64,000 nt of DNA, taken from assembly GCA_033782935.1 (NCBI GenBank), contig JAWQEG010000003.1, forward strand, positions 4,972,501 to 5,036,500, in the 5' to 3' direction. How positions within the stretch are numbered: the first letter of the stretch is position 1; every line of letters begins with the position of its first letter. This document shows, piece after piece, positions 50,801 to 64,000 of the stretch. The notes below the pieces were generated by a model that had not been told where the DNA came from, made no database searches, and saw only the letters and a program-made list of their open reading frames with translations. The translations under genes were made by a program, and so were the position numbers. This stretch comes from Petrolisthes cinctipes (Eukaryota; Arthropoda; Malacostraca; Decapoda; Porcellanidae).

Positions 50801-53390
50801 GGGTACTGAAGATGCATGCACATATCGACTTTTGTGCACCTAAAAGATCGATTTTCAGTATGTTTTGAGCATGTATTTTGAAAACACTCTAACACGGAGT
50901 AGGCATGTACAGATCGCTTCTGGGACCCCTAAATATCGAATTTTCGGGTGTTTTGGGACTGAATTTGAGATATCGACTTTTTGGCACCTAAAAGATCGAT
51001 TTTTAGCATGTTTTTAGCCTATATTTTGAAAATATTCTAGCACTGTACAGATTGCTTCTCGGACCCCAAAATATTGAATTTTCGGGTGTTTTGAGCCTGA
51101 ATTTGAGATATAAACGGGTACAGAAGATACATGCACATATTGACTTTGGGCACCAAAAATATCGATTTTCAGCATGTTTTGGACCTGAATTTTGAAAATA
51201 CTCTAACACGGAGTAGGCATGTACAGATCGCTTCTGGGACCCCAAAATATCGAATTTTCGGGTGTTTAGGGCCAGAATTTGAGATATAAACGGGTACTGA
51301 AGATGCATGCACATATCGACTTTTGTGCACCTAAAAGATCGATTTTCAGTATGTTTTGAGCATGTATTTTGAAAATACTCTTACACGGAGTAGGCATGTA
51401 CAGATCGCTTCTGGGACCTCTAAATATCGAATTTTCGTTTGTTTTGGGACTGAATTTGAGATATCAACTTTTTGGCACCTAAAAGATCGATTTTTAGCAT
51501 GTTTTTAGCCTATATTTTGAAAATATTCTAGCACTGTGTAGGCATGTACAGATTGCTTCTGGGACCCCAAAATATTGAATTTTCGGGTGTTTTGAGCCTG
51601 AATTTGAGATATAAACGGGTACAGAAGATACATGCACATATTGACTTTGGGCACCAAAAATATCGATTTTCAGCATGTTTTTGGCCTGAATTTTGAAAAT
51701 ACTCTAACACGGAGTAGGCATGTACAGATCGCTTCTGGGACCCCAAAATATCGAATTTTCGGGTGTTTAGGGCCAGAATTTGAGATATAAACGGGTACAG
51801 AAGATGCATGCACATATCGACTTTTGTGCACCTAAAAGATCGATTTTCAGTATGTTTTTGGCCTGTATTTTGAAAATACTCTAACACTGAGTAGGCATGT
51901 ACAGATACCTTCTGGGACATCTAAATATCGAATTTTCGGGTGTTTTGGGACTGAATTTGAGATATCGATTTTTTGGCACCTAAAATGTCGATTTTTAGCA
52001 TGTTTTTAGCCTATATTTTGAAAATATTCTAGCACTGTGTAGGCATGTACAGATTGCTTCTGGGACCCCAAAATATTGAATTTTCGGGTGTTTTGAGCCT
52101 GAATTTGAGATATAAACGGGTACAGAAGATACATGCACATATTGACTTTGGGCATCTAAAATATCGATTTTCAGCATGTTTTAGGCCTGTATTTTGAAAA
52201 TACTCTAACACTGAGTAGGCATGTACAGATTGCTTCTGGGACCCCAAAATATTGAATTTTCGGGTGTTTTGAGCCTGAATTTGAGATATAAACGGGTACT
52301 GAAGATGCATGCACATATCGACTTTTGTGCACCTAAAAGATCGATTTTCAGTATGTTTTGAGCATGTATTTTGAAAATACTCTAACACGGAGTAGGCATG
52401 TACAGATCGCTGCTGGGACCCCTAAATATCGAATTTTCGGGTGTTTTGGGACTGAATTTGAGATATCGACTTTTTGGCACCTAAAAGATCGATTTTTAGC
52501 ATGTTTTTAGCCTATATTTTGAAAATATTCTAGCACTGTACAGATTGCTTCTGGGACCCCAAAATATTGAATTTTCGGGTGTTTTGAGCCTAAATTTGAG
52601 ATATAAACGGGTACAGAAGATACATGCACATATTGACTTTGGGCACCAAAAATATCGATTTTCAGCATGTTTTGGGACTGAATTTTGAAAATACTCTAAC
52701 ACGGAGTAGGCATGTACAGATCGCTTCTGGGACCCCAAAATATCGAATTTTCGGGTGTTTAGGGTCAGAATTTGAGATATAAACGGGTACAGAAGATGCA
52801 TGCACATATCGACTTTTGTGCACCTAAAAGATCGATTTTCAGTATGTTTTTGGCCTGTATTTTGAAAATACTCTAACAAGGAGTAGGCATGTACAGATCG
52901 CTTCTGGGACCCCTAAATATCGAATTTTCTGGTGTTTTGGGACTGAATTTGAGATATCGACTTTTTGGCACCTAAAAGATCGATTTTTAGCATGTTTTTA
53001 GCTTATATTTTGAAAATATTCTAGCACTGTACAGATTGCTTCTGGGACCCCAAAATATTGAATTTTCAGGTGTTTTGAGCCTGAATTTGAGATATAAACG
53101 GGTACAGAAGATACATGCACATATTGACTTTGGGCACCAAAAATATCGATTTTCAGCATGTTTTGGGCCTGAATTTTGAAAATACTCTAACACGGAGTAG
53201 GCATGTACAGATCGCTTCTGGGACCCCAAAATATCGAATTTTCGGGTTTTTAGGGCCAGAATTTGAGATATAAACGGGTACAGAAGATGCATGCACATAT
53301 CGACTTTTGTGCACCTAAAAGATCGATTTTCAGTATGTTTTTGGCCTGTATTTTGAAAATACTCTAACACGGAGTAGGCATGTACAGATA

Positions 53391-53868
53391 CCTTCTGGGA
53401 CCCCTAAATATCGAATTTTCGGGTGTTTTGGGACTGAATTTGAGATATCGATTTTTTGGCACCTAAAATGTCGATTTTCAGCATGTTTTTAGCCTATATT
53501 TTGAAAATATTCTAGCACTGTGTAGGCATGTACAGATTGCTTCTGGGACCCCAAAATATTGAATTTTCGGGTGTTTTGAGCCTGAATTTGAGATATAAAC
53601 GGGTACAGAAGATACATGCACATATCGACTTTTGGGCACCTAAAAGATCGATTTTCAGCATGTTTTGGGCCTGTATTTTGAAAATACTCTAACACTGAGT
53701 AGGCATGTACAGATTGCTTCTGGGACCCCAAAATATTGAATTTTCAGGTGTTTTGAGCCTGATTTTGAGATATAAACGGGTACTGAAGATGCATGCACAT
53801 ATTGACTTGTGTGCACCTAAAAGATCGATTTTCAGTATGTTTTGAGCATGTATTTTGAAAATACTCTA
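53391..53868. repeat. Local duplication with A/B' hybrid monomer, copy 1
   Basis: It matches 55,879-56,356 at an offset of 2,488 bp. Both copies carry a C' with 'TCGATTTTCAGCATGTTTTT', where C' normally has TTTTTAGCATG. Both then carry a hybrid monomer with an A front ('GATACATGC'), a B' middle ('CGACTTTTGGGCACC') and an A tail, and the rare 'GACTTGTGTGCACC'. Confidence 0.82.
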
Positions 53869-55878
53869 ACACTGAGTAGGCATGTACAGATTGCTTCTGG
53901 GACCCCAAAATATTGAATTTTCGGGTGTTTTGAGCCTGAATTTGAGATATAAACGGGTACTGAAGATGCATGCACATATCGACTTTTGTGCACCTAAAAG
54001 ATCGATTTTCAGTATGTTTTGAGCATGTATTTTGAAAATACTCTAACACGGAGTAGGCATGTACAGATCGCTGCTGGGACCCCTAAATATCGAATTTTCG
54101 GGTGTTTTGGGACTGAATTTGAGATATCGACTTTTTGGCACCTAAAAGATCGATTTTTAGCATGTTTTTAGCCTATATTTTGAAAATATTCTAGCACTGA
54201 GTAGGCATGTACAGATTGCTTCTGGGACCCTAAAAATATTGAATTTTCGGGTGTTTTGAGCCTAAATTTGAGATATAAACGGGTACAGAAGATACATGCA
54301 CATATTGACTTTGGGCACCAAAAATATCGATTTTCAGCATGTTTTGGGACTGAATTTTGAAAATACTCTAACACGGAGTAGGCATGTACAGATCGCTTCT
54401 GGGACCCCAAAATATCGAATTTTCGGGTGTTTAGGGTCAGAATTTGAGATATAAACGGGTACAGAAGATACATGCACATATCGACTTTTGTGCACCTAAA
54501 AGATCGATTTTCAGTATGTTTTTGGCCTGTATTTTGAAAATACTCTAACACGGAGTAGGCATGTACAGATACCTTCTGGGACCCCTAAATATAGAATTTT
54601 CGGGTGTTTTGGGACTGAATTTGAGATATCGATTTTTTGGCACCTAAAATGTCGATTTTCAGCATGTTTTTAGACTATATTTTGAAAATATTCTAGCACT
54701 GTGTAGGCATGTACAGATTGCTTCTGGGACCCGAAAATATTGAATTTTCGGGTGTTTTTGAGCCTGAATTTGAGATATAAACGGGTACTGAAGATGCATG
54801 CACATATCGACTTTTGTGCACCTAAAAGATCGATTTTCAGTATGTTTTGAGCATGTATTTTGAAAATACTCTAACACGGAGTAGGCATGTACAGATCGCT
54901 TCTGGGACCCCAAAATATCGAATTTTCGGGTGTTTTGGGACTGAATTTGAGATATCGACTTTTTGGCACCTAAAAGATCGATTTTTAGCATGTTTTTAGC
55001 CTATATTTTGAAAATATTCTAGCACTGTACAGATTGCTTCTGGGACCCCAAAATATTGAATTTTCGGGTGTTTTGAGCCTGAATTTGAGATATAAACGGG
55101 TACAGAAGATACATGCACATATTGACATTGGGCACCAAAAATATCGATTTTTAGCATGTTTTTAGCCTATATTATGAAAATATTCTAGCACTGTGTAGGC
55201 ATGTACAGATTTCTTTTGGGACCCCAAAATATTGAATTTTCGGGTGTTTTGAGCCTGAATTTGAGATATAAACGGGTACAGAAGATACATGCACATATTG
55301 ACTTTGGGCATCTAAAATATCGATTTTCAGCATGTTTTGGGCCTGTATTTTGAAAATACTCTAACACTGAGTAGGCATGTACAGATTGCTTCTAGGACCC
55401 AAAAATATTGAATTTTCTGGGGTTTTGAGCCTGAATTTGAGATATAAACGGGTACTGAAGATGCATGCACATATCGACTTTTGTGCACCTAAAAGATCGA
55501 TTTTCAGTATGTTTTGAGCATGTATTTTGAAAATACTCTAACACGGAGTAGGCATGTACAGATCGCTTCTGGGACCCTTAAATATCGAATTTTCTGGTGT
55601 TTTGGGACTGAATTTGAGATATCGACTTTTTGGCACCTAAAAGATCGATTTTTAGCATGTTTTTAGCTTATATTTTGAAAATATTCTAGCACTGTACAGA
55701 TTGCTTCTGGGACCCCAAAATATTGAATTTTCGGGTGTTTTGAGCCTGAATTTGAGATATAAACGGGTACAGAAGATACATGCACATATTGACTTTGGGC
55801 ACCAAAAATATCGATTTTCAGCATGTTTTGGGCCTGAATTTTGAAAATACTCTAACACGGAGTAGGCATGTACAGATC

Positions 55879-56356
55879 GCTTCTGGGACCCCTAAATATC
55901 GAATTTTCGGGTGTTTTGGGACTGAATTTGAGATATCGATTTTTTGGCACCTAAAATGTCGATTTTCAGCATGTTTTTAGCCTATATTTTGAAAATATTC
56001 TAGCACTGTGTAGGCATGTACAGATTGCTTCTGGGACCCCAAAATATTGAATTTTCGGGTGTTTTGAGCCTGAATTTGAGATATAAACGGGTACAGAAGA
56101 TACATGCACATATCGACTTTTGGGCACCTAAAAGATCGATTTTCAGCATGTTTTGGGCCTGTATTTTGAAAATACTCTAACACTGAGTAGGCATGTACAG
56201 ATTGCTTCTGGGACCCCAAAATATTGAATTTTCAGGTGTTTTGAGCCTGAATTTGAGATATAAACGGGTACTGAAGATGCATGCACATATCGACTTGTGT
56301 GCACCTAAAAGATCGATTTTCAGTATGTTTTGAGCATGTATTTTGAAAATACTCTA
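55879..56356. repeat. Local duplication with A/B' hybrid monomer, copy 2
   Basis: This is the partner of 53,391-53,868. Just upstream, the match continues at an offset of 2,665 bp instead of 2,488. One 177 bp B' monomer present at about 53.2-53.4 kb is therefore missing here. Confidence 0.8.
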
Positions 56357-57239
56357 ACACGGAGTAGGCATGTACAGATCGCTTCTGGGACCCCAAAATA
56401 TCGAATTTTCGGGTGTTTAGGGCCAGAATTTGAGATATAAACGGGTACAGAGGATGCATGCACATATCGATTTTTTGGCACCTAAAATGTCGATTTTCAG
56501 CATGTTTTTAGCCTATATATTGAAAATATTCTAGCACTGTGTAGGCATGTACAGATTGCTTCTGGGACCCCAAAATATTGAATTTTCGGGTGTTTTGAGC
56601 CTGAATTTGAGATATAAACGGGTACTGAAGATGCATGCACATATCGACTTTTGTGCACCTAAAAGATCGATTTTCAGTATGTTTTGAGCATGTATTTTGA
56701 AAATACTCTAACACGGAGTAGGCATGTACAGATCGCTTCTGGGACCCCTAAATATCGAATTTTCGGGTGTTTTGGGACTGAATTTGAGATATCGACTTTT
56801 TGGCACCTAAAAGATCGATTTTTAGCATGTTTTTAGCCTATATTTTGAAAATATTCTAGCACTGTACAGATTGCTTCTGGGACCCCAAAATATTGAATTT
56901 TCGGGTGTTTTGAGCCTGAATTTGAGATATAAACGGGTACTGAAGATGCATGCACATATCGACTTTTGGGCACCTAAAAGATCGATTTTCAGTATGTTTT
57001 TGGCCTGTTTTTTGAAAATACTCTAACACGGAGTAGGCATGTACAGATACCTTCTGGGACCTCTAAATATCATATTTTCGGGTGTTTTGGGACTGAATTT
57101 GAGATATCAATTTTTTGGCACCTAAAATGTCGATTTTCAGCTTGTTTTTAGCCTATATTTTGAAAATATTCTAGCACTGTGTAGGCATGTACAGATTGCT
57201 TCTGTGACCCCAAAATATTGAATTTTCGGGTGTTTTGAG

Positions 57240-57256
57240 CCTGATTCAATTCGAGA
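57240..57256. other. 4 bp insertion variant in a monomer
   Basis: The usual 'GCCTGAATTTGAGATAT' reads 'GCCTGATTCAATTCGAGATAT'-like here, four bases longer. It is a private change found nowhere else in the window. Confidence 0.85.
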
Positions 57257-60200
57257 TATAAACGGGTACAGAAGATACATGCACATATTGACTTTGGGCA
57301 CCAAAAAGATCGATTTTCAGCATGTTTTGGGCCTGAATTTTGAAAATACTCTAACACGGAGTAGGCATGTACAGATCGCTTCTGGGACCCCAAAATATCG
57401 AATTTTCGTGTGTTTAGGGCCAGAATTTGAGATAAAAACGGGTACTGAAGATGCATGCACATATCGACTTTTGGGCACCTAAAAGATCGATTTTCAGTAT
57501 GTTTTTGGCCTGTATTTAGAAAATACTGTAACACGGAGTAAGCATGTACAGATACCTTCTGGGACCTCTAAATATCGAATTTTCGGGTGTTTTGGGACTG
57601 AATTTGAGATATCGATTTTTTGGCACCTAAAATGTCGATTTTTAGCATGTTTTTAGCCTATATTTTGAAAATATTCTAGCACTGTGTAAGCATGTACAGA
57701 TTGCTTCTGGGACCCCAAAATATTGAATTTTCGGGTGTTTTGAGCCTGAATTTGAGATATAAACGGGTACTGAAGATGCATGCACATATCGACTTTTGTG
57801 CACCTAAAAGATCGATTTTCATTATGTTTTGAGCATGTATTTTGAAAATACTCTAACACGGAGTAGGCATGTACAGATCGCTTCTGGGACCCCTAAATAT
57901 CGAATTTTCGGGTGTTTTGGGACTGAATTTGAGATATCGACTTTTTGGCACCTAAAAGATCGATTTTTAGCATGTTTTTAGCCTATATTTTGAAAATATT
58001 CTAGCACTGTACAGATTGCTTCTGGGACCCCAAAATATTGAATTTTCGGGTGTTTTGAGCCTGAATTTGAGATATAAACGGGTACAGAAGATACATGCAC
58101 ATATTGACTTTGGGCATCTAAAATATCGATTTTCAGCATGTTTTGGGCCTGTATTTTGAAAATACTCTAACACTGAGTAGGCATGTACAGATTGCTTCTG
58201 GGACCCCAAAATATTGAATTTTCGGGTGTTTTGAGCCTGAATTTGAGATATAAACGGGTACTGAAGATGCATGCACATATCGACTTTTGGGCACCTAAAA
58301 GATCGATTTTCAGTATGTTTTTGGCCTGTTTTTTGAAAATACTCTAACACGGAGTAGGCATGTACAGATACCTTCTGGGACCTCTAAATATCGAATTTTC
58401 GGGTGTTTTGGGACTGAATTTGAGATATCGATTTTTTGGCACCTAAAATGTCGATTTTTAGCATGTTTTTAGCCTATATTTTGAAAATATTTTAGCACTG
58501 TGTAGGCATGTACAGATTGCTTCTGTGACCCCAAAATATTGAATTTTCGGGTGTTTTGAGCCTGAATTTGAGATATAAACGGGTACTGAAGATGCATGCA
58601 CATATCGACTTTTGTGCACCTAAAAGATCGATTTTCAGTATGTTTTGAGCATGTATTTTGAAAATACTCTAACACGGAGTAGGCATGTACAGATCGCTTC
58701 TGGGACCCCTAAATATCAAATTTTCGGGTGTTTTGGGACTGAATTTGAGATATCGACTTTTTGGCACCTAAAAGATCGATTTTTAGCATGTTTTTAGCCT
58801 ATATTTTGAAAATATTCTAGCACTGTACAGATTGCATCTGGGACCCCAAAATATTGAATTTTCGGGTGTTTTGAGCCTGAATTTGAGATATAAACGGGTA
58901 CAGAAGATACATGCACATATTGACTTTGGGCACCAAAAATATCGATTTTCAGCATGTTTTGGGCCTGAATTTTGAAAATACTCTAACACGGAGTAGGCAT
59001 GTACAGATCGCTTCTGGGACCCCAAAATATCGAATTTTCGGGTGTTTAGGGCCAGAATTTGAGATATAAACGGGTACAGAAGATGCATGCACATATCGAC
59101 TTTTGGGCACCTAAAAGATCGATTTTCAGTATGTTTTGAGCATGTATTTTGAAAATACTCTAACACGTAGTAGGTATGTACAGATCGCTTCTGGGACCCC
59201 TAAATATCGAATTTTCGGGTGTTTTGGGACTGAATTTGAGATATCGACTTTTTGGCACCTAAAAGATCGATTTTCAGCATGTTTTTAGCCTATATTTTGA
59301 AAATATTCTAGCACTGTACAGATCGCTTCTGGGACCCCAAAATATTGAATTTTCGGGTGTTTTGAGCCTGAATTTGAGATATAAACGGGTACAGAAGATA
59401 CATGCACAAATTGACTTTGGGCATCTAAAATATCGATTTTCAGCATGTTTTGGGCCTGTATTTTGAAAATACTCTAACACTGAGTAGGCATGTACAGATT
59501 GCTTCTGGGACCCCAAAATATTGAATTTTTGGGTGTTTTGAGCCTGAATTTGAGATATAAACGGGTACTGAAGATGCATGCACATATCGACTTTTGGGCA
59601 CCTAAAAGATCGATTTTCAGTATGTTTTTGGCCTGTATTTTGAAAATACTCTAACACGGAGTAGGCATGTACAGATACCTTCTGGGACCTCTAAATATCA
59701 TATTTTCGTGTGTTTTGGGACTGAATTTGAGATATCGATTTTTTGGCACCTAAAATGTCGATTTTTAGCATGTTTTTAGCCTATATTTTGAAAATATTCT
59801 AGCACTGTGTAGGCATGTACAGATTGCTTCTGGGACCCCAAAATATTGAATTTTCGGGTGTTTTGAGCCTGAATTTGAGATATAAACGGGTACTGAAGAT
59901 GCATGCACATATCGACTTTTGTGCACCTAAAAGATCGATTTTCAGTATGTTTTGAGCATGTATTTTGAAAATACTCTAACACGGAGTAGGCATGTACAGA
60001 TCGCTTCTGGGACCCCTAAATATCGAATTTTCGGGTGTTTTGGGAGTGAATTTGATATATCGACTTTTTGGCACCTAAAAGATCGATTTTTAGCATGTTT
60101 TTAGCCTATATTTTGAAAATATTCTAGCACTGTACAGATTTCTTCTGGGACCCCAAAATATTGAATTTTCGGGTGTTTTGAGCCTGAATTTGAGATATAA

Positions 60201-63200
60201 ACGGGTACAGAAGATAAATGCACATATTGACTTTGGGCACCAAAAATATCGATTTTCAGCATGTTTTGGGCCTGTATTTTGAAAATACTCTAACACTGAG
60301 TAGGCATGTACAGATTGCTTCTGGGACCCCAAAATATTGAATTTTCGGGTGTTTTGAGCCTGAATTTGAGATATAAACGGGTACAGAAGATGCTTGCACA
60401 TATCGACTTTTGTGCACCTAAAAGATCGATTTTCAGTATGTTTTGAGCATGTATTTTGAAAATACTCTAACACGGAGTAGGTATGTACAGATCACTTCTG
60501 GGACCCCTAAATATCGAATTTTCGGGTGTTTCGGGACTGAATTTGAGATATCGACTTTTTGGCACCTAAAATGTCGATTTTTAGCATGTTTTAAGCCTAT
60601 ATTTTGAAAATATTCTAGCACTGTGTAGGCATGTACAGATTGCTTCTGGGACCCCAAAATATTGAATTTTCGGGTGTTTTGAGCCTGAATTTGAGATATA
60701 AACGGGTACAGAAGATACATGCACATATTGACACTGGGCATCTAAAATATCGATTTTCAGCATGTTTTGGGCCTGTATTTTGAAAATACTCTAACACTGA
60801 GTAGGCATGTACAGATTGCTTCTGGGACCCCAAAATATTGAATTTTCGTGTGTTTTGAGCCTGAATTTGAGATATAAACGGGTACTGAAGATGCATGCAC
60901 ATATCGACTTTTGTGCACCTAAAAGATCGATTTTCAGTATGTTTTGAGCATGTATTTTGAAAATACTCTAACACGGAGTAGGCATGTACAGATCGCTTCT
61001 GGGAACCCTAAATATCGAATTTTCGGGTGTTTTGGGACTGAATTTGAGATATCGACTTTTTGGCACCTAAAAGATCGATTTTTAGCATGTTTTTAGCCTA
61101 TATTTTGAAAATATTCTAGCACTGTACAGATTGCTTCTGGGACCCCAAAATATTGAATTTTCGGGTGTTTTGAGCCTGAATTTGAGATATAAACGGGTAA
61201 AGAAGATACATGCACATATTGACTTTGGGCACCAAAAATATCGATTTTCAGCATGTTTTGGGCCTGAATTTTGAAAATACTCTAACACGGAGTAGGCATG
61301 TACAGATCGCTTCTGGGACCCCAAAATATCGAATTTTCGGGTGTTTTGAGCCTGAATTTGAGATATAAACGGGTACTGAAGATGCATGCACATATCGACT
61401 TTTGGGCACCTAAAAGATCGATTTTCAGTATGTTTTGAGCATGTATTTTGAAAATACTCTAACACGGAGTAGGCATGTACAGATCTCTTCTGGGACCCCT
61501 AATTATCTAATTTTCGGGTGTTTTGGGACTGAATTTGAGATATCGACTTTTTGGCACCTAAAAGATCGATTTTTAGCATGTTTTTAGCCTATATTTTGAA
61601 AATATTCTAGCACTGTACAGATTGCTTCTGGGACCCCAAAATATTGAATTTTCGGGTGTTTTGAGCCTGAATTTGAGATATAAACGGGTACAGAAGATAC
61701 ATGCACATATTGACTTTGGGCACCAAAAATATCGATTTTCAGCATGTTTTGGGCCTGAATTTTGAAAATACTCTAACACGGAGTAGGCATGTACAGATCG
61801 CTTCTGGGACCCCAAAATATCGAATTTTCGGGTGTTTAGGGCCAGAATTTGAGATATAAACGGGTACTGAAGATGCATGCACATATCGACTTTTGGGCAC
61901 CTAAAAGATCGATTTTCAGTATGTTTTTGGCCTGTATTTTGAAAATACTCTTACACGGAGTAGGCATGTACAGATACCTTCTGGGACCTCTAAATATCGA
62001 ATTTTCGGGTGTTTTGGGACTGAATTTGAGATATCGATTTTTTGGCACCTACAATGTCGATTTTTAGCATGTTTTAAGCCTACATTTTGAAAATATTCTA
62101 GCACTGTGTAGGCATGTACAGATTGCTTCTGGGACCCCAAAATATTGAATTTTCGGGTGTTTTGAGCCTGAATTTGAGATATAAACGGGTACAGAAGATA
62201 CATGCACATATTGACTTTGGGCATCTAAAATATCGATTTTCATCATGTTTTGGGCCTGTATTTTGAAAATACTCTAACACTGAGTAGGCATGTACAGATT
62301 GCTTCTGGGACCCCAAAATATTGAATTTTCGGGTGTTTTGAGCCTGAATTTGAGATATAAACGGGTACTGAAGATGCATGCACATATCGACTTTTGTGCA
62401 CCTAAAAGATCGATTTTCAGTATGTTTTGAGCATGTATTTTGAAAATACTCTAACACGGAGTAGGCATGTACAGATCGCTTCTGGGACCCCTAAATAACG
62501 AATTTTCGGGTGTTTTGGGACTGAATTTGAGATATCGACTTTTTGGCACCTAAAAGATCGATTTTTAGCATGTTTTTAGCCTATATTTTGAAAATATTCT
62601 AGAACTGTACAGATTGCTTCTGGGACCCCAAAATATTGAATTTTCGGGTGTTTTGAGCCTGAATTTGAGATATAAACGGGTACAGAAGATACATGCACAT
62701 ATTGACTTTTGGGCACCAAAAATATCGATTTTCAGCATGTTTTGGGCCTGAATTTTGAAAATACTCTAACACGGAGTAGGCATGTACAGATCGCTTCTGG
62801 GACCCCAAAATATCGAATTTTCGGGTGTTTTGAGCCTGAATTTGAGATATAAACGGGTACTGAAGATGCATGCACATATCGACTTTTGTGCACCTAAAAG
62901 ATCGATTTTCAGTATGTTTTGAGCATGTATTTTGAAAATACTCTAACACGGAGTAGGCATGTACAGATCGCTTCTGGGACCCCTAAATATCGAATTTTCG
63001 GGTGTTTTGGGACTGAATTTGAGATATCGACTTTTTGGCACCTAAAAGATCGATTTTTAGCATGTTTTTAGCCTATATTTTGAAAATATTCTAGCACTGT
63101 ACAGATTGCTTCTGGGACCCCAAAATATTGAATTTTCGGGTGTTTTGAGCCTTAATTTGAGATATAAACGGGTACAGAAGATACATGCACATATTGACTT

Positions 63201-63677
63201 TGGGCACCAAAAATATCGATTTTCAGCATGTTTTGGGCCTGAATTTTGAAAATACTCTAACACGGAGTAGGCATGTACAGATCGCTTCTGGGAACCCAAA
63301 ATATCGAATTTTCGGGTGTTTAGGGCCAGAATTTGAGATATAAACGGGTACTGAAGATGCATGCACATATCGACTTTTGGGCACCTAAAAGATCGATTTT
63401 CAGTATGTTTTTGGCCTGTATTTTGAAAATACTCTAACACGGAGTAGGCATGTACAGATACCTTCTGGGACCTCTAAATATCGAATTTTCGGGTGTTTTG
63501 GGACTGAATTTGAGATATCGATTTTTTGGCACCTAAAATGTCGATTTTTAGCATGTTTTAAGCCTATATTTTGAAAATATTCTAGCACTGTACAGATTGC
63601 TTCTGGGACCCCAAAATATTGAATTTTCGGGTGTTTTGAGCCTGAATTTGAGATATAAACGGGTACAGAAGATACAT

Positions 63678-63694
63678 GCACATATTTATTGACT
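63678..63694. other. 4 bp insertion variant in a monomer
   Basis: The usual 'GCACATATTGAC' reads 'GCACATATTTATTGAC', a 4 bp duplication of TTAT/ATTT type. It is private to this copy. Confidence 0.85.
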
Positions 63695-64000
63695 TTGGGC
63701 ACCAAAAATATCGATTTTCAGCATGTTTTGGGCCTTAATTTTGAAAATACTCTAACACGGAGTAGGCATGTACAGATCGCTTCTGGGACCCCAAAATATC
63801 GAATTTTCGGGTGTTTTGAGCCTGAATTTGAGATATAAACGGGTACTGAAGATGCATGCACATATCGACTTTTGTGCACCTAAAAGATCGATTTTCAGTA
63901 TGTTTTGAGCATGTATTTTGAAAATACTCTAACACGGAGTAGGCATGTACAGATCGCTTCTGGGACCCCTAAATATCGAATTTTCGGGTGTTTTGGGACT

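Larger units (their letters stand above)
1..64000. repeat. Satellite DNA array, 176/177 bp monomer with 148/138 bp deletion derivatives
   Basis: The same short unit recurs head-to-tail and in one orientation from the first to the last base, with no unique sequence, transposon or gene between copies. The phase used here starts each monomer at 'TTCGGGTG'. Spacings are 176, 177, 148 or 138 bp, which gives roughly 385 monomers. GC is about 37.5% in the first monomer (66 of 176 counted). Six classes differ by linked markers and follow set orders, so this is a higher-order-repeat array and not a homogeneous monomeric one. Satellites of nucleosome-like length are typical of eukaryotic centromeres, pericentromeres and subtelomeres. 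Which of these applies, and in which taxon, the sequence does not say. Both ends of the window are cut inside the array. Confidence 0.98.
44414..64000. repeat. Right flank: mixed 491/501 bp trimers with the C10 allele
   Basis: The block is a mixture of A-B-C and A'-B'-C' trimers and chimeric monomers. C10 ('GCACTGTACAG') returns at about 45,058 and recurs near 50.05, 51.04, 52.54, 53.03, 55.02, 55.69, 56.87, 58.01, 58.82, 59.3, 60.1, 61.1, 61.6, 62.6, 63.1 and 63.6 kb. Starts of consecutive 491 bp trimers are seen at 52,574 and 53,065. No gene or transposon interrupts it. Confidence 0.85.

Noticed and set aside
1..64000. CRISPR-like direct repeats
   Set aside because: There are no unique spacers. 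Both 'repeat' and 'spacer' parts are conserved in each unit, and the unit is 148-177 bp, so this is a tandem satellite.
1..64000. Transposon or retroelement insertion, inverted array segments, or telomeric repeats
   Set aside because: I looked for breaks in the monomer period and for a change of orientation. All length changes are small indels or whole-monomer steps, orientation is constant, and no telomere-like short repeats are present.
1..64000. Naming the host species from the satellite
   Set aside because: The monomer does not match any satellite consensus I can recall with confidence, and composition alone does not separate plant from animal. No name is given.

Overview
The whole 64 kb window is one uninterrupted, head-to-tail satellite DNA array. 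I see no gene, transposon, RNA gene, CRISPR array or unique sequence anywhere in it. This is eukaryotic heterochromatin of the centromeric, pericentromeric or subtelomeric kind. The taxon cannot be named from the sequence. GC is about 37% in a counted monomer, and CpG is kept at several sites per monomer.

The building block is a 176/177 bp monomer. It is itself a diverged dimer of two halves of 89 and 88 bp, about two thirds identical by hand alignment. Six monomer classes recur and are named here A, B, C, A', B' and C'. A and A' are 176 bp, and B and B' are 177 bp. C and C' are about 148 bp, derived from the full monomer by a 29 bp internal deletion. A further 10 bp deletion gives a 138 bp allele (C10). 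Monomers are phased from 'TTCGGGTG'.

The classes are ordered into higher-order repeats (HORs): trimers of 491/501 bp (A-B-C), a 992 bp hexamer (A-B-C10-A'-B'-C'), and an 826/827 bp pentamer (A-B-C-B'-C', a hexamer that lost A'). These are nested in larger, near-identical duplications: a 3.6 kb block repeated at an offset of 4,507 bp, a 2,654 bp period over 7.6 kb, a 1,328 bp tandem duplication, and a 5.8/5.96 kb tandem duplication.

Layout: 1-5.3 kb trimers, then three exact 992 bp hexamers; 5.3-12.1 kb mosaic; 12.1-13.6 kb a triplicated 490 bp trimer; 13.7-21.8 kb the 4,507 bp offset pair; 20.4-28.0 kb the 2,654 bp period; 28.0-31.5 kb mixed, including a third copy of part of the 14 kb block; 31.3-44.4 kb pentamer territory with the 1,328 and 5,782/5,959 bp duplications; 44.4-64 kb mixed 491/501 bp trimers. 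The C10 allele occurs in both flanks (0.4-10.1 kb and 45-64 kb), but I found none in the centre. This fits a recently expanded core inside older flanks.

The many short open frames, mostly on the minus strand, are by-products of a 177 bp (3 x 59) period and are not called as genes. All identities and boundaries were read by eye, without alignment software.
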